Shown: positions 1-10,331, numbered from the stretch's first letter. The stretch is 64,000 bases of DNA from Fortiea sp. LEGE XX443 (GCF_015206815.1 NZ_JADEXZ010000005.1:62001-126000), one strand, 5' to 3'. Translations and numbers: made by a program. The notes: a model not told the origin generated them from the sequence alone.

Positions 1-2114
1 TTGGATTCACTACATCTTCCATACCTGTGAATGGGACGATACAAGTCAGAGTCCCTGTAACTGTCAACTCCGGCGCAACATCTGGACAACAAATTCAAGT
101 TACTTTAGGAGAAACTAACCCAGCTTTAACCGCGAGCAACTCTCCACGCACCGGATCGATTAATGATGCTAGAGACGTTTACACTGTAGATAACCCAGAT
201 GGTACACCCGGCGGAGAAGTTACAGGTTCACCCGCTAACGGTGTAGTCGAAGGTAGTACCTCAGCTTCTATAACTGTTTCTGCAAAGAATTATTCTCTAG
301 CTACCATACTCAAAACTCGTAGTATTTATAGCAATAACAATACACCAGCAGATATCACCGACGATACCATCACTTATAACCTGGGTTTGCGAGTTGAGTC
401 TAGTGATCCTACAGGACAAAGCATCACTCCTGCACCTTTAGCTGGTTCCGTTGTACCAGGTCTTTCTGGCACAAATATTCTAATTTCCGATGCCATTCCA
501 TCTGGGACACAACTAGCAGTAGCACCAACACCCCCCACTGGTTGGACTGTAGTTTACTCCACCACTGCTGTCACCACATCTGCAAATGCAGCCTCTTGGA
601 CAAGTACAGCACCAGGAGATTTATCTACAGTCACGCGAATTGGTTTTGTTAAAACTACTGTAGATGGTAATTCCAGTACATATATACCAACTAATACAAC
701 TGTTACTGGCTTCTCTATTCAAGTAAGAGTTAGAACAGGACAGACTGCACCTTTAACCATTGCCAACGTCGCGCAAGTATTTGGTAAAACACCAGACACC
801 AATACTCCTGTACTTGACGAGTCTGGCGATCAAAATCCTAGCAACTTTGATGGGCCTCCAGGTAACATGACACCCCCAGCCAATACAGATACTAATGGGG
901 ATGGTGTGCCAGACCAGTTACCACCTACTGTACCTGATGGTTATATTAATGACGCGAATGATTTGACAACAACCGGAACTGATACTAATGGCAATAATAC
1001 TGGCGATACTAGCAACCCAGGTGCAAACTTAGGTGGTGAAGCCAACGTATTTACAATCAGCGTGAACTCCCTCCTCAACGGGCCAAATAATTTTCCTGGC
1101 GCAGTTGGCCCGACAAATAACAATGATGATTTTACTAATAAATCTTCCAATGTTCCAGCTGGTCAGGTTCCAGGTACAACATTTGATCCAAACGTAGTTA
1201 GTTTTCCTAACACCGTTAGCAACACAGGTAATCAAACAGAAAATATTTCTTTATTGCCTACACCACCAGCAACCGCAGGTGACTTGCCTAACGGTACAGT
1301 TGTGACGATATCTGCTAACAACGGTACTACAACTGCTACTTATACCTACAATAACGGGGTCTTTACCTTTACAAATGGCACTGGTTTTGTGGGAGGCAAC
1401 CCAGTTAGCGCCGCAAACCCAATACGCATTGATAACGTAGCTTCCAATGGTACAGCTAACTATACTGTGAATATTGATCTGCCTAATGGTACTCCACCTT
1501 CAACCGATCCTAATATTCAACGCGGCTTCCCTGTACCAATCACAGCTTTTATTGACACCAATTTTAATGGTTTAGCTGATGACCTAGTGACAAACATCAC
1601 TATTAATCGCGTCTATACTGGCTTCTTGCAACTGATCAAACAGTCGCGGGTTTTACAAGGAGATGGGCCAGCTGTTCAAGGTGCTGACGGGACTTTGAGT
1701 ACAACACCAAAAACACCTGCACCGGGCAATATTATTGAGTACGTGATTCAGTACCGAAATATTTCTGAACCACAACCAGCTAATGGTTCAAACAATGTGA
1801 TTTTAAACGCTGGCAATGTAGTTATTACTGAAGATGGCACTGTGCTTCCCAATAATTGGGCAAGAGATAACGATAACAACAGTGTAATTGATACCAGTCA
1901 CGTGGTTGATTCAGCACAAGGAACTGGAACAATTAATTTTTTCAGTGGTAATCCTGCTACTACTGCTGCTACTAACCAAACTAGCGGGACTACGGCGGCA
2001 ACTGATGTTACTAGATATGTAAATAATGTTGGCACAGTGGCACCAAATATATCAGGAACATTTATCTTTCAACGCAAAGTTAATAGCGTTGACGTGCAAA
2101 CACAAGTTAACTAA
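1..2114 (+). CDS. DUF11-type repeat surface protein, 5' partial
   Basis: The reading frame is open to the left edge (first in-frame codon at base 3), so the true start is outside the window. About 704 codons are visible. The protein is Asn/Thr/Ser/Gly/Pro-rich and low in Lys and Cys, as expected for an extracellular beta-sandwich protein. Its C-terminal part (PGNIIEYVIQYRNIS near bases 1720-1765) matches the conserved-repeat (DUF11, TIGR01451) pattern, and a DTNGDGVPDQ stretch resembles a calcium-binding aspartate loop. It ends 25 bases before the next gene, which also looks DUF11-like, so co-transcription is likely. No anchor or sorting signal is seen at the C-terminus. Function is inferred only as cell-surface or sheath protein. 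Confidence 0.75.
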   Translation, partial: GFTTSSIPVNGTIQVRVPVTVNSGATSGQQIQVTLGETNPALTASNSPRTGSINDARDVYTVDNPDGTPGGEVTGSPANGVVEGSTSASITVSAKNYSLATILKTRSIYSNNNTPADITDDTITYNLGLRVESSDPTGQSITPAPLAGSVVPGLSGTNILISDAIPSGTQLAVAPTPPTGWTVVYSTTAVTTSANAASWTSTAPGDLSTVTRIGFVKTTVDGNSSTYIPTNTTVTGFSIQVRVRTGQTAPLTIANVAQVFGKTPDTNTPVLDESGDQNPSNFDGPPGNMTPPANTDTNGDGVPDQLPPTVPDGYINDANDLTTTGTDTNGNNTGDTSNPGANLGGEANVFTISVNSLLNGPNNFPGAVGPTNNNDDFTNKSSNVPAGQVPGTTFDPNVVSFPNTVSNTGNQTENISLLPTPPATAGDLPNGTVVTISANNGTTTATYTYNNGVFTFTNGTGFVGGNPVSAANPIRIDNVASNGTANYTVNIDLPNGTPPSTDPNIQRGFPVPITAFIDTNFNGLADDLVTNITINRVYTGFLQLIKQSRVLQGDGPAVQGADGTLSTTPKTPAPGNIIEYVIQYRNISEPQPANGSNNVILNAGNVVITEDGTVLPNNWARDNDNNSVIDTSHVVDSAQGTGTINFFSGNPATTAATNQTSGTTAATDVTRYVNNVGTVAPNISGTFIFQRKVNSVDVQTQVN

Positions 2115-2139
2115 TAGAAATTTACTCCAGGAGATGAAG

Positions 2140-2673
2140 ATGAAACAGATTTTTATGGCTGGAATAGCCACAAGTTTATTACTAACAACAACCTCATTTA
2201 TTACTAATGTACCAGGAGTTGCCCAAAATCTCGAAAAACAACAGGCTTTAAAGTTACTTTTATCAGCAGAAAAGCAAGTTTTAACTAAGGATCAACAAGG
2301 TAAGCAAAAAGTGACTTGGCAAACTTTAAAAGGACAAGCAACTGTTCAACCAAAAGATATATTACGCTATACCTTGACTGGGGAAAATAGAAGCGATCGC
2401 CCAATTAAAAATCTTACTCTCAATCAACCCATTCCCCAAGGCATGGTTTATATTTTGCAATCTGCCAATTTTACCAGCAATGCCAAAATTACCTACAGCA
2501 TTGATGGCGCACGTAGTTTTGTTGAAAATCCCACAATTAAAGTTACCCTTGCTAACGGCAAGGTAGAAACAAAACCTGCACCAGCCAGCGCTTATACACA
2601 CATTCGCTTTTCTACCCCAGTCTTGCCAGCAAAAACCACTCTAAAAGCGACTTATCAAACTCAAGTGCGTTGA
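2140..2673 (+). CDS. Small exported DUF11-like protein
   Basis: Encodes 177 aa. I start at ATG 2140 because an AGGAG at 2129-2133 is spaced 6 bases from it, whereas the ATG at 2134 directly abuts that motif. The N-terminus is a clear signal peptide (MKQIFMAGIATSLLL, ending near PGVAQ). The mature part has the DUF11 pattern: PKDILRYTLTGENRSDRPIKN followed by a NQPIPQGMVY strand, meaning one predicted Ig-like beta-sandwich. It sits inside a same-strand run of DUF11 proteins and probably belongs to their operon. The role is unknown; it could be a periplasmic or surface partner of the larger neighbours. Confidence 0.8.
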   Translation: MKQIFMAGIATSLLLTTTSFITNVPGVAQNLEKQQALKLLLSAEKQVLTKDQQGKQKVTWQTLKGQATVQPKDILRYTLTGENRSDRPIKNLTLNQPIPQGMVYILQSANFTSNAKITYSIDGARSFVENPTIKVTLANGKVETKPAPASAYTHIRFSTPVLPAKTTLKATYQTQVR

Positions 2674-2902
2674 TTTAGGAGGCAGGAGCCAGGAGGCAGG
2701 TAGTCACTGAGTTTCGACTTCGCTCAACTGCCGCGTAGTTGAAGTGAAGCAGGTGAAATAGAATTATTGGTTATCCATGCAACACCTTTACTTACATTCA
2801 TTTGCAGTTAATTATTTCTTTATTTTAAATGTTGAATAACTTTAGATTTTTAGCAAATTTTTAAAAGGTTGATTTGAAACAAAAAATAACATTTTATTAC
2901 AA
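2674..2902. repeat. Intergenic with STRR-like and SDR-like repeats
   Basis: Directly after the stop codon lies a short purine-rich heptad-like repeat (GGAGGCAGGAGCCAGGAGG, about 2678-2700), followed by a GC-rich imperfect inverted repeat around TTCGACTTCGCTCAAC and AGTTGAAGTGAAGC (about 2711-2750). The rest is AT-rich. No Shine-Dalgarno sequence precedes the next gene at 2903. Confidence 0.5.
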
Positions 2903-4420
2903 ATGAAATTAGTAAATATTTCTCGGAAAACAAAGCAGAGAATTTCTAGTAGTAGCTGGTATCAAAAATTAGCTACTACTGTTGTCTTAGGAAGTTTATT
3001 AACAACAAATTTACCGATTAAAGTAACAGCACAAACAACTGTTAATATTAATAATCAAGCAAGTTATACGTATCAAGACCCTGGCAGTAATTTTACATAT
3101 CAAGGTGTTTCTAGCCAATTGCAACTAGTTTTTGGTTCGACAAGCAATAATTTAGGACGAATACTAAGTTGTGCGGGTACAATCATATCTGATTATACAG
3201 GTTTTTCTGTTGGTTTATATGAACCAAATTTAAACGATCCAACAGGTACTGAGTTGGGTAATTTGGTCAGTTTAACTCGCACAGAATTACCAAATATTCC
3301 TAATAATAAAATTCCCCAAGGTCAAACACCAAATATTGAAAATGCTAATCCTTATTTTCTGAGCAATAATCCCGCAGGTGTTTATAACTTGCTTTTAGAT
3401 GCTAGTAGAGGACAAACGGCTTCAGGTAAAACTTACATTTTAGTAGCCAACCCTCCGCCACAGTCTCGATATCCACAAAGACGCATCAAAATTCAAATTA
3501 TTGACAACACTAACCAAAATAATAACAGCGTTAAGTATATAGCTTCTTCTTTAGATGGGCAACCTTTGAATAGTACAGGTGCAACTAGAGTAGAGGATAT
3601 ATTGTCTGTGGTTACAAATCCAGAAACACCACAACTAAATTTATTAGCTTTGGCATTTACAACCAATATGTGTCAAGCACAGCAGTTGCAGATTATTAAA
3701 ACAGGCGATCGCGCGACTGCGGAACCAGGCGATACAGCTATTTACCGCATCTCGGTGAGAAATTTGGCTGATATTGGGTTAAATAACGTAGTTGTCACCG
3801 ATAACTTACCTCTAGGCTTTCATTTCATCCCGAAATCTGTGCGTGGCGAGATGGATAGTCAAACAGTCACCATCACATCTGAACGCAACGGTAATACAGT
3901 CACCTTCCGCACAGATGCAATCATCCCACCAACAAAAGTCCTAAATATTGCCTACGCTGCACAACTTACACCTGATGCACTGCGCGGAACTGGCCGTAAT
4001 AGCGCGATCGCTAATGGACTCAGAACTGATAACCGCCTAAGTACGAAAGATGGCCCTGCAACTCACCAATTGTTGATTCGTCCAGGGATTGTTGCTGATT
4101 GTGGCACGATTATCGGTCGCGTGTTTGAAGATAAAAACTTTGACGGCGAACAACAATCTGGTGAACCGGGAATAGCGAATGCAGTGATTTTTCTAGAAGA
4201 CGGGAACCGCATCACTACAGATCCCAATGGTTTGTTTTCTGTCGCCAACGTTTTGCCAGGAAGCCATACAGGTGTACTCGACCTCACTAGTGTCCCCGGC
4301 TATACCTTAGCTCCCAATCGCAAATTCCGCGAACGCAATAGTCAATCTCGCTGGGTACGTCTAGAACCTGGCGGCTTAGTCAGAATGAACTTTGCTGTCA
4401 CCCCCAGCAGGAGTAAATAA
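2903..4420 (+). CDS. DUF11 plus SdrD_B-like exported protein
   Basis: Encodes 505 aa. Residues 1-45 form a signal peptide (basic start, then VVLGSLLTTNLPIKVTAQ). The middle (roughly residues 40-255) is an Asn-rich beta region of no recognised family. Residues about 258-365 are a DUF11 domain (GDTAIYRISVRNLADIGLNN). Residues about 397-500 resemble the SdrD_B/carboxypeptidase-regulatory fold (GRVFEDKNFDGEQQSGEPGI), whose Asp-rich loop usually binds calcium. No SD is visible before ATG 2903. The stop codon is 4 bases before the ATG of the beta-barrel gene, so the two are almost certainly co-translated. Surface or matrix structural role inferred. Confidence 0.8.
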   Translation: MKLVNISRKTKQRISSSSWYQKLATTVVLGSLLTTNLPIKVTAQTTVNINNQASYTYQDPGSNFTYQGVSSQLQLVFGSTSNNLGRILSCAGTIISDYTGFSVGLYEPNLNDPTGTELGNLVSLTRTELPNIPNNKIPQGQTPNIENANPYFLSNNPAGVYNLLLDASRGQTASGKTYILVANPPPQSRYPQRRIKIQIIDNTNQNNNSVKYIASSLDGQPLNSTGATRVEDILSVVTNPETPQLNLLALAFTTNMCQAQQLQIIKTGDRATAEPGDTAIYRISVRNLADIGLNNVVVTDNLPLGFHFIPKSVRGEMDSQTVTITSERNGNTVTFRTDAIIPPTKVLNIAYAAQLTPDALRGTGRNSAIANGLRTDNRLSTKDGPATHQLLIRPGIVADCGTIIGRVFEDKNFDGEQQSGEPGIANAVIFLEDGNRITTDPNGLFSVANVLPGSHTGVLDLTSVPGYTLAPNRKFRERNSQSRWVRLEPGGLVRMNFAVTPSRSK

Positions 4421-4424
4421 AGCA

Positions 4425-7400
4425 ATGAAACCTAAATTGCATGGTGCAACTACCTTTAATCTCAAGCTGATGGGTGCTGTGACAGGTGCGATCGCCTTTG
4501 TTGTCTATCCAGCTATAGTTAAGGCGGAAGTTACTATTTCAGAACAAGAAGACGCATGGACACAGGGATTGGAAGACAGTGTTCAACCACAACAAGTTAA
4601 TTCTTTTCCTGATATTAATAGTTCGGAATCGCAAATAACATCCGTTGCAGTCGAGGAAAAATTAACAGCCATCCCACCATTTCAACCAGCAACTGATATT
4701 CAGTTACCTAAAGGTTTACGCAAAATTGCCGCAGCCATCGAGAATCAAAACACAACCATCAAAATTCTGACTCCCACCACTGATAGCGTTGTTGATTTAC
4801 CTGCGGCTACGGTAAGTGTGCAGTTTCCTAGTAATACTCAAGTAGAATTGCGAGTAAATGGGGTGTTGGTAGACTCATCCTTAGTAGGACGTACAGAAAC
4901 TGATGCGGATACTAACTTGGCAACGCAGACATGGTACGGTGTCTCATTGAAAGATGGCGAAAACATCATCTCTGCACAAGAAGTTGGTAAACCAGAATCA
5001 TCTGTAATAGTAAGGGTAATGGTGCGGGGTGCGGCAAAAAAACTCACAATTGAAACAGTAGAATCTCGCATTCCAGCCGATGGACGTTCAACAGCCACAA
5101 TTCGCGGTCAACTGTTGGATGAAAATAACAATCTTTCTAACCGAGATGCTGTTGTTACCATCATACCGAGTGCGGGAGAATTGCTAGGGAAGGACTTTAA
5201 ACCTGATGAACCAGGATTTCAGGTAGAGGTAAAAGGTGGAGAATTTACCGCGACTTTGCGATCGCAATTAAAAGCGCAAACTGTCAGAATTCGATCTGTC
5301 GCTAACGATTTAGAAGCCTTTACTCAACTGCAATTTGAAACAGCACTGCGTCCAAGTTTGTTGACTGGGGTGATAGATGTTCGCCTGGGTGCTAGAGGTA
5401 CAGATTATTATGGTAAGTTCCGAGACTTTATCCGTCCTGACAAAGATAATCGAACTCAATTCGATTTTCACTCAGCAGTATTTACCACAGGTGCAGTTGG
5501 TGAGTGGTTGTTTACAGGTGCATATAATAGTTCGCGCACACTCAATGAAGATTGCAACTGTGATAATCGCCTATTTAGAACTGACCAATTTAGTGAAAGA
5601 AATTATCCCGTTTATGGTGATAGCTCAAGAGTAGATGTTGTCGCACCTTCCATTGATAGTGTATTTTTGCGTTTTGAGCGTTCTTCTAGAATTCCTGGTG
5701 TTGCGCCTGACTATTTTATGTGGGGTGACTACAACACAGAAGAATTTGCGCGAACCTCCCAGCAGTATACTTCGATTACTCGTCAACTGCACGGCTTTAA
5801 AACTAATTACAACTTAGGCAATTTCCAATTCACAGGCTTCTATGGCAATAATTTAGAAGGCTTTCAACGAGATACCATTGCGCCTGATGGTACGAGTGGT
5901 TTTTACTTCCTCTCCCGACGACTACTGCTTCCAGGAAGTGAAAATGTCTTTATTGAACTAGAGGAACTCAATCGTCCTGGTACAGTACTAGAGCGCAAGC
6001 AGCTAAATCGCGGCCCAGACTACGAAATCGACTATGATCGCGGTACATTAATATTCCGTGAACCAATTCTGCGTACAGATATAGATAGCACTGGACAAGT
6101 ATTAGTCCGAAGGATTGTTGTTAGCTATCAATACGACAGTGAAAGCTCTGACAGTAATATCTATGCAGGTCGGTTGCAATATAATCTGTCCCGTACCTTG
6201 AATCAGGAAAGTTGGCTAGGCGCAACCTTTATCCAAGAAAATCAAGGAGTGCGTGACTTTCAACTCTATGGTGCAGATGCGATGATTTCTTGGGGACGTA
6301 ATGGCAAGTTAATCGCTGAATACGCCCATTCCAGCAACGATTCGGAACTGATAGGTAAAGTTAGTGGTGCAGCTTACCGCTTGGAAGCAGAAGGAAAAAT
6401 TACCAATGCTGTCCAAGGACGCGCTTATTATCGGTTTGCAGATACAGGCTTTGCCAATAATGCCACCGTTAGCTTTGTTCCAGGACAAACCCGCTATGGA
6501 GGACAACTAACAGGTAGACTTTCAAAAACTACCAATCTCCGCCTACAATACGACCACGAAGATAATTTTGGCATTGCACCCCAACCCCTAGATACCTTTG
6601 AAGAACTATTTGCACCACGTTCTGAGGCGACACCAGGAAGTCAAGTTGATAACTCCTTAACAACGATTTCGGCGGGGATTCAACAAGGCTTAGGTAAGGC
6701 TACGGTTGACCTTGATTGGATTCATCGCCATCGGGAAGACAGAATCCCGATTAATGCTTTAACCAGTGATTCTAATCAATTGCGATCGCGCCTGGCTTTT
6801 CCCCTGGCCAAAAATCTGACTTTTGCCGCCCAAAACGAACTAACTTTATCCTCTAGTGCAGATACTGTATACCCAGACCGTACCATCTTAGGTTTGAATT
6901 GGGCAGCAATACCTGGCGTAAATGTTAGTCTGGCTCAACAGTTTTATAGTAGTGGTCAATTTAGTGGGAATTCCATCACCAGTTTAAGCATCAACGGCGA
7001 ACACAAACTCGGCACAGACACCACTTTAACAGGTCGTTACTCAATTTTGGGAGGTGCTAACCAGCTTACCACCCAAGGAGCGATCGGTCTAAATAACCGT
7101 TGGGCGATCGCCCCAGGATTACGTCTGAATCTGGCTTACGAACACGTATTTGGCAACTTCTTTAACCGCAATGCCACAGGACAACAATTTGCCCAACCCT
7201 TTACAGTTGGTCAAGCCGCCTCATCTATAGGTTTTGAGAGTGGCGATAGCTACAGTGTTGGTTTGGAATACAGTGATAACCCCCAGTTTCAAGCCAGCGC
7301 CCGTTACGAACATCGCACTTCTGGTAGTGGTTCTAACACCGTAATTTCCGCAGCAGCAACGGGTAAAATCTCGCCAGCATTGACCGCCTTAGCACGCTAT

Positions 7401-7994
7401 CAACAAGCAAACTCTGCCAATCAAAGGCTAACAGGTCTTGGTGATACAGTGAATCTGAGAGTGGGTTTAGCTTACCGCGACCCCAGCAACGATAAATTTA
7501 ATGCTTTGCTGCGTTATGAATATCGAGAGAATCCATCTGTAATTCCTGACACCATCCTTTTAGGTAGTGGTACAGGCTCTCAAGACCATACCTTTGCCTT
7601 AGAAAGCATCTATGCACCTAACTGGCAATGGGAATTTTATGGTAAGTATGCCCTACGTAACAGTACATCCTACTTAGCAAGTGATTTGGTAGGGACGAGT
7701 ACAGTTAACTTAGCGCAACTTAGAGCCACCTATCGCCTGGGATACAGCATGGATTTAGTCGGTGAGGCGCGTTGGATAGGTCAATCTAACTATAGTGAAA
7801 CTGGCTTTGTTGTAGAAACTGGTTATTACCTGTCTCCTAACCTGCGCTTGGCTGCTGGATATGCCTTTGGCAGAGTTGATGACCGAGATTTTTCGGGTGT
7901 ACGTTCCGCAGGTGGCCCTTATTTAGGGTTAACTTTGAAACTCAATGAATTATTTGACGGCTTTGGACAGCAAAAAATTCCACCACCACGATAG
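4425..7994 (+). CDS. Outer-membrane beta-barrel protein with Ig-like domains
   Basis: Encodes 1189 aa from ATG 4425; AGGAG at 4409-4413 supports this start over an upstream TTG at 4392. A hydrophobic N-terminal segment (LMGAVTGAIAFVVYPAIVKAE) is the export signal. Residues about 105-205 look like a first Ig-like domain and 205-305 like an invasin/Big_1-type one (IPADGRSTATIRGQLLDENN). From about 311 to the end, alternating aromatic and polar strands with short turns suggest a large barrel. A GTSGFYFLSRRLLLPGSENV segment and a DYEIDYDRGTLIFREP segment resemble large barrel proteins encoded with DUF11 genes elsewhere. It is sandwiched between DUF11 genes, so an anchoring or export role for them is inferred, not shown. 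A TonB plug or usher motif was not recognised. Confidence 0.75.
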   Translation: MKPKLHGATTFNLKLMGAVTGAIAFVVYPAIVKAEVTISEQEDAWTQGLEDSVQPQQVNSFPDINSSESQITSVAVEEKLTAIPPFQPATDIQLPKGLRKIAAAIENQNTTIKILTPTTDSVVDLPAATVSVQFPSNTQVELRVNGVLVDSSLVGRTETDADTNLATQTWYGVSLKDGENIISAQEVGKPESSVIVRVMVRGAAKKLTIETVESRIPADGRSTATIRGQLLDENNNLSNRDAVVTIIPSAGELLGKDFKPDEPGFQVEVKGGEFTATLRSQLKAQTVRIRSVANDLEAFTQLQFETALRPSLLTGVIDVRLGARGTDYYGKFRDFIRPDKDNRTQFDFHSAVFTTGAVGEWLFTGAYNSSRTLNEDCNCDNRLFRTDQFSERNYPVYGDSSRVDVVAPSIDSVFLRFERSSRIPGVAPDYFMWGDYNTEEFARTSQQYTSITRQLHGFKTNYNLGNFQFTGFYGNNLEGFQRDTIAPDGTSGFYFLSRRLLLPGSENVFIELEELNRPGTVLERKQLNRGPDYEIDYDRGTLIFREPILRTDIDSTGQVLVRRIVVSYQYDSESSDSNIYAGRLQYNLSRTLNQESWLGATFIQENQGVRDFQLYGADAMISWGRNGKLIAEYAHSSNDSELIGKVSGAAYRLEAEGKITNAVQGRAYYRFADTGFANNATVSFVPGQTRYGGQLTGRLSKTTNLRLQYDHEDNFGIAPQPLDTFEELFAPRSEATPGSQVDNSLTTISAGIQQGLGKATVDLDWIHRHREDRIPINALTSDSNQLRSRLAFPLAKNLTFAAQNELTLSSSADTVYPDRTILGLNWAAIPGVNVSLAQQFYSSGQFSGNSITSLSINGEHKLGTDTTLTGRYSILGGANQLTTQGAIGLNNRWAIAPGLRLNLAYEHVFGNFFNRNATGQQFAQPFTVGQAASSIGFESGDSYSVGLEYSDNPQFQASARYEHRTSGSGSNTVISAAATGKISPALTALARYQQANSANQRLTGLGDTVNLRVGLAYRDPSNDKFNALLRYEYRENPSVIPDTILLGSGTGSQDHTFALESIYAPNWQWEFYGKYALRNSTSYLASDLVGTSTVNLAQLRATYRLGYSMDLVGEARWIGQSNYSETGFVVETGYYLSPNLRLAAGYAFGRVDDRDFSGVRSAGGPYLGLTLKLNELFDGFGQQKIPPPR

Positions 7995-8022
7995 AGACGC
8001 GAAATTTCGCGTTTCTATCGTG
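7987..8022. terminator. 36-nt near-perfect palindrome spanning a stop codon
   Basis: The arms CACGATAGAGACGCGAAA and TTTCGCGTTTCTATCGTG pair with a single G-T mismatch, which would be G-U in RNA. The TAG stop of the barrel gene lies inside the left arm and the next gene starts 21 bases after the right arm. There is no T-run, so it may be a processing site, an attenuator or a repeat rather than an intrinsic terminator. Confidence 0.55.
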
Positions 8023-8042
8023 CCAAATTATATAAAAAACCT

Positions 8043-10331
8043 ATGAACAGTAAGATAAAAAATATATTACCCAACAGCAACCCACGACAGTTAATTACTA
8101 GCCTTGCTTTTTGTTTGTGCGTCTTGGGACAAGGAATACAGCCAAGTTTTGCTGAAGGTAGTAGAAGTTTGTATCCTAGCGGTGCTACTGGTAATCGAGC
8201 TAACCTAGAGTGGCGCACTGACTTATGGGGTGGCTTGATTCTTCGGCGAACCATACTGAAAGTGTATGCCGAAAAAGATGAATACATTCTCCTAGGCTCT
8301 AGTGCGGTCAGAGTCAATAACGGCGATATTCGAGTTTTTCAACCAGGTAGAGTCACAGGTAGTGTTGGTAGTGAAACTATTCCAGCAACACCGGATTTTC
8401 AATGTTCTACTCAAACAGGACGCGGTGTTATCTCCTCTCGCACCCAGGAATTAGCAGGCCCTCAATCTATTTCTGGTTCAGGTAACACTACTGGATATAT
8501 CCCCTGCTATTATCAGGCTCCGTCCACTGGCATTTATGATATTGTTTTTTATGGGCCTGTTGGAGATAACACATCAAATAATGCTCCTACGGGTCAGATT
8601 AGCTTGAGCAATGCCAATAACTTTAACGCTAATCAGGGAAGTACTGTTGCAGCTTGGGATGTAACTATACGCAGCAGTGACCAAAACTCCACAACAGACC
8701 TAAACGGCAGATTATTCAGTTACTATCTTGCCTTATTTACCGGCGCTAACGGCCGACCTCTCTACTTTCCTATCTATCCAGTCACCACAGATGGCTATCG
8801 TTATAGAGTTGATTTAAGGGGTACAGATCCAGATGGATTTCTTATTTATGGTAATCAAGTAGGATTTTATGATAGTGATGGGATAACGCCGCTCTATCAC
8901 AACATTCTTGCACAAGAGAGTGTGCTGACAACCAGAGATGGTAGTACTAGCTTATCTCGTCCTCAATTTGCGACATTTTTCAATCCCCCAAACACTGACG
9001 CATTTTCCTATATCGATCGCTACAGAGCCAATGGTACGTTTGATGGCACTGGTATTCCTCTGATTCCAAGTCCTCCCACCGTCAGTAATTTAAACTTTAC
9101 AGGCACAGTTGGCGGAAGTACCACTTCTTTAGGTACAGGTGGTACTTTTACTTTTAACAGCAACATAACAGGTAACTACGAAATTGTTATCAGTCGGGAT
9201 GGCGTAAATTTTGACCCCACTAACAGCCAAAACCGTGTGCTAAGAGGCGTGATGAATACAGCAGGTGGACAGTCAGTAACTTGGAACGGAAAAGATAACA
9301 GTCGTAATAATTTCCCTGTCGGTACTAACTATCCAGTCCGAGTTAAAGTTCATGCAGGTGAATACCATTTTCCCTTGCTGGATGCGGAGAATAATTTTTT
9401 TGGTGGGCCTACCATTACACTGCTAAATGCGAGTAATCCTTTGGGAAATACAACAGCGTTTTATGACGATCGCGGATACACTACCATTGGTGGTACAAAT
9501 GTTGGTACTCCAGGTCAAGTACTTTGCGGTACTAATCCACCAAACCCAGCCTTCAGTAACCCGATTTCTGGGTTTAACAGTACAAGTAATGATCGCAAAT
9601 TTGGTGTGTCCGGTAATAGTGGTAATGCCGGAGTAAGATGTACTGGTTCTTTTGGGGATACTAAAGGATTAGATTTATGGACTTATTTTCCTAGCAATAT
9701 TGAGCAAACCCCATTAAATATCGTTGCTAATACAAGACTGTTGTTAGTCAAACGCATTACTCGGATTAACAACCAAGATTTAACTGATATTGTAGATGGC
9801 CGTAGTGATGTGCCAATCGGAGATCCTAATTATGTCCCATCGCCGCGTGACCTTGATGATGATGATTCTAAATGGCCTACTGGTTACTTGCGAGGACAAA
9901 TAAATGCTGGTGCTGTGAAACCAGGAGATGAATTGGAATACACGATTTATTTTCTCTCTAATGGTGGCAGTAGTGCCACTAATGTCAGATTTTGTGATTT
10001 GGTTCCACCCAATACCACGTTTATGCCAACGGCTTTTAATGGTCTATCTCCTAATGATGGTGGTTCCGCAGGTGCAGATCAAGGTATTGCGCTGGCTGTT
10101 GGTTCTACTACACCGACTGTCTATTTCAGTAATGCAGCAGATGGCGATCGCGGCAGTTTCTACCCAGCTAATGATCCAGCCACGCCTACAAATTGCGGTA
10201 GTAATAGCAATGGATCTGTAGTTGTAAATATCACAAAAGATAGTGTGTTGCCCAATTTATCTGGGGCGACTGGACGAGGAACACCAGCTAATTCTTATGG
10301 TTTTGTTCGCTTCCGTGCCAAGGTTAAGTAG
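8043..10331 (+). CDS. Large DUF11 domain exported protein
   Basis: Encodes 762 aa. Residues 1-38 are a signal peptide (LITSLAFCLCVLGQG, cleavage near PSFAEG). The body is Gly/Asn/Thr-rich and predicted all-beta. A FlgD-like Ig segment may lie near residues 370-440, where GGQSVTWNGKDNSRNNFPVG has the usual WNGKD..G pattern. The last ~140 residues form a DUF11 domain (KPGDELEYTIYFLSNGG) with a cysteine in RFCDLVPPNT. It follows the barrel gene by 48 bases and is the last gene of the run; the next gene is convergent. A surface or cell-wall structural role is inferred from domain content only. Confidence 0.8.
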   Translation: MNSKIKNILPNSNPRQLITSLAFCLCVLGQGIQPSFAEGSRSLYPSGATGNRANLEWRTDLWGGLILRRTILKVYAEKDEYILLGSSAVRVNNGDIRVFQPGRVTGSVGSETIPATPDFQCSTQTGRGVISSRTQELAGPQSISGSGNTTGYIPCYYQAPSTGIYDIVFYGPVGDNTSNNAPTGQISLSNANNFNANQGSTVAAWDVTIRSSDQNSTTDLNGRLFSYYLALFTGANGRPLYFPIYPVTTDGYRYRVDLRGTDPDGFLIYGNQVGFYDSDGITPLYHNILAQESVLTTRDGSTSLSRPQFATFFNPPNTDAFSYIDRYRANGTFDGTGIPLIPSPPTVSNLNFTGTVGGSTTSLGTGGTFTFNSNITGNYEIVISRDGVNFDPTNSQNRVLRGVMNTAGGQSVTWNGKDNSRNNFPVGTNYPVRVKVHAGEYHFPLLDAENNFFGGPTITLLNASNPLGNTTAFYDDRGYTTIGGTNVGTPGQVLCGTNPPNPAFSNPISGFNSTSNDRKFGVSGNSGNAGVRCTGSFGDTKGLDLWTYFPSNIEQTPLNIVANTRLLLVKRITRINNQDLTDIVDGRSDVPIGDPNYVPSPRDLDDDDSKWPTGYLRGQINAGAVKPGDELEYTIYFLSNGGSSATNVRFCDLVPPNTTFMPTAFNGLSPNDGGSAGADQGIALAVGSTTPTVYFSNAADGDRGSFYPANDPATPTNCGSNSNGSVVVNITKDSVLPNLSGATGRGTPANSYGFVRFRAKVK

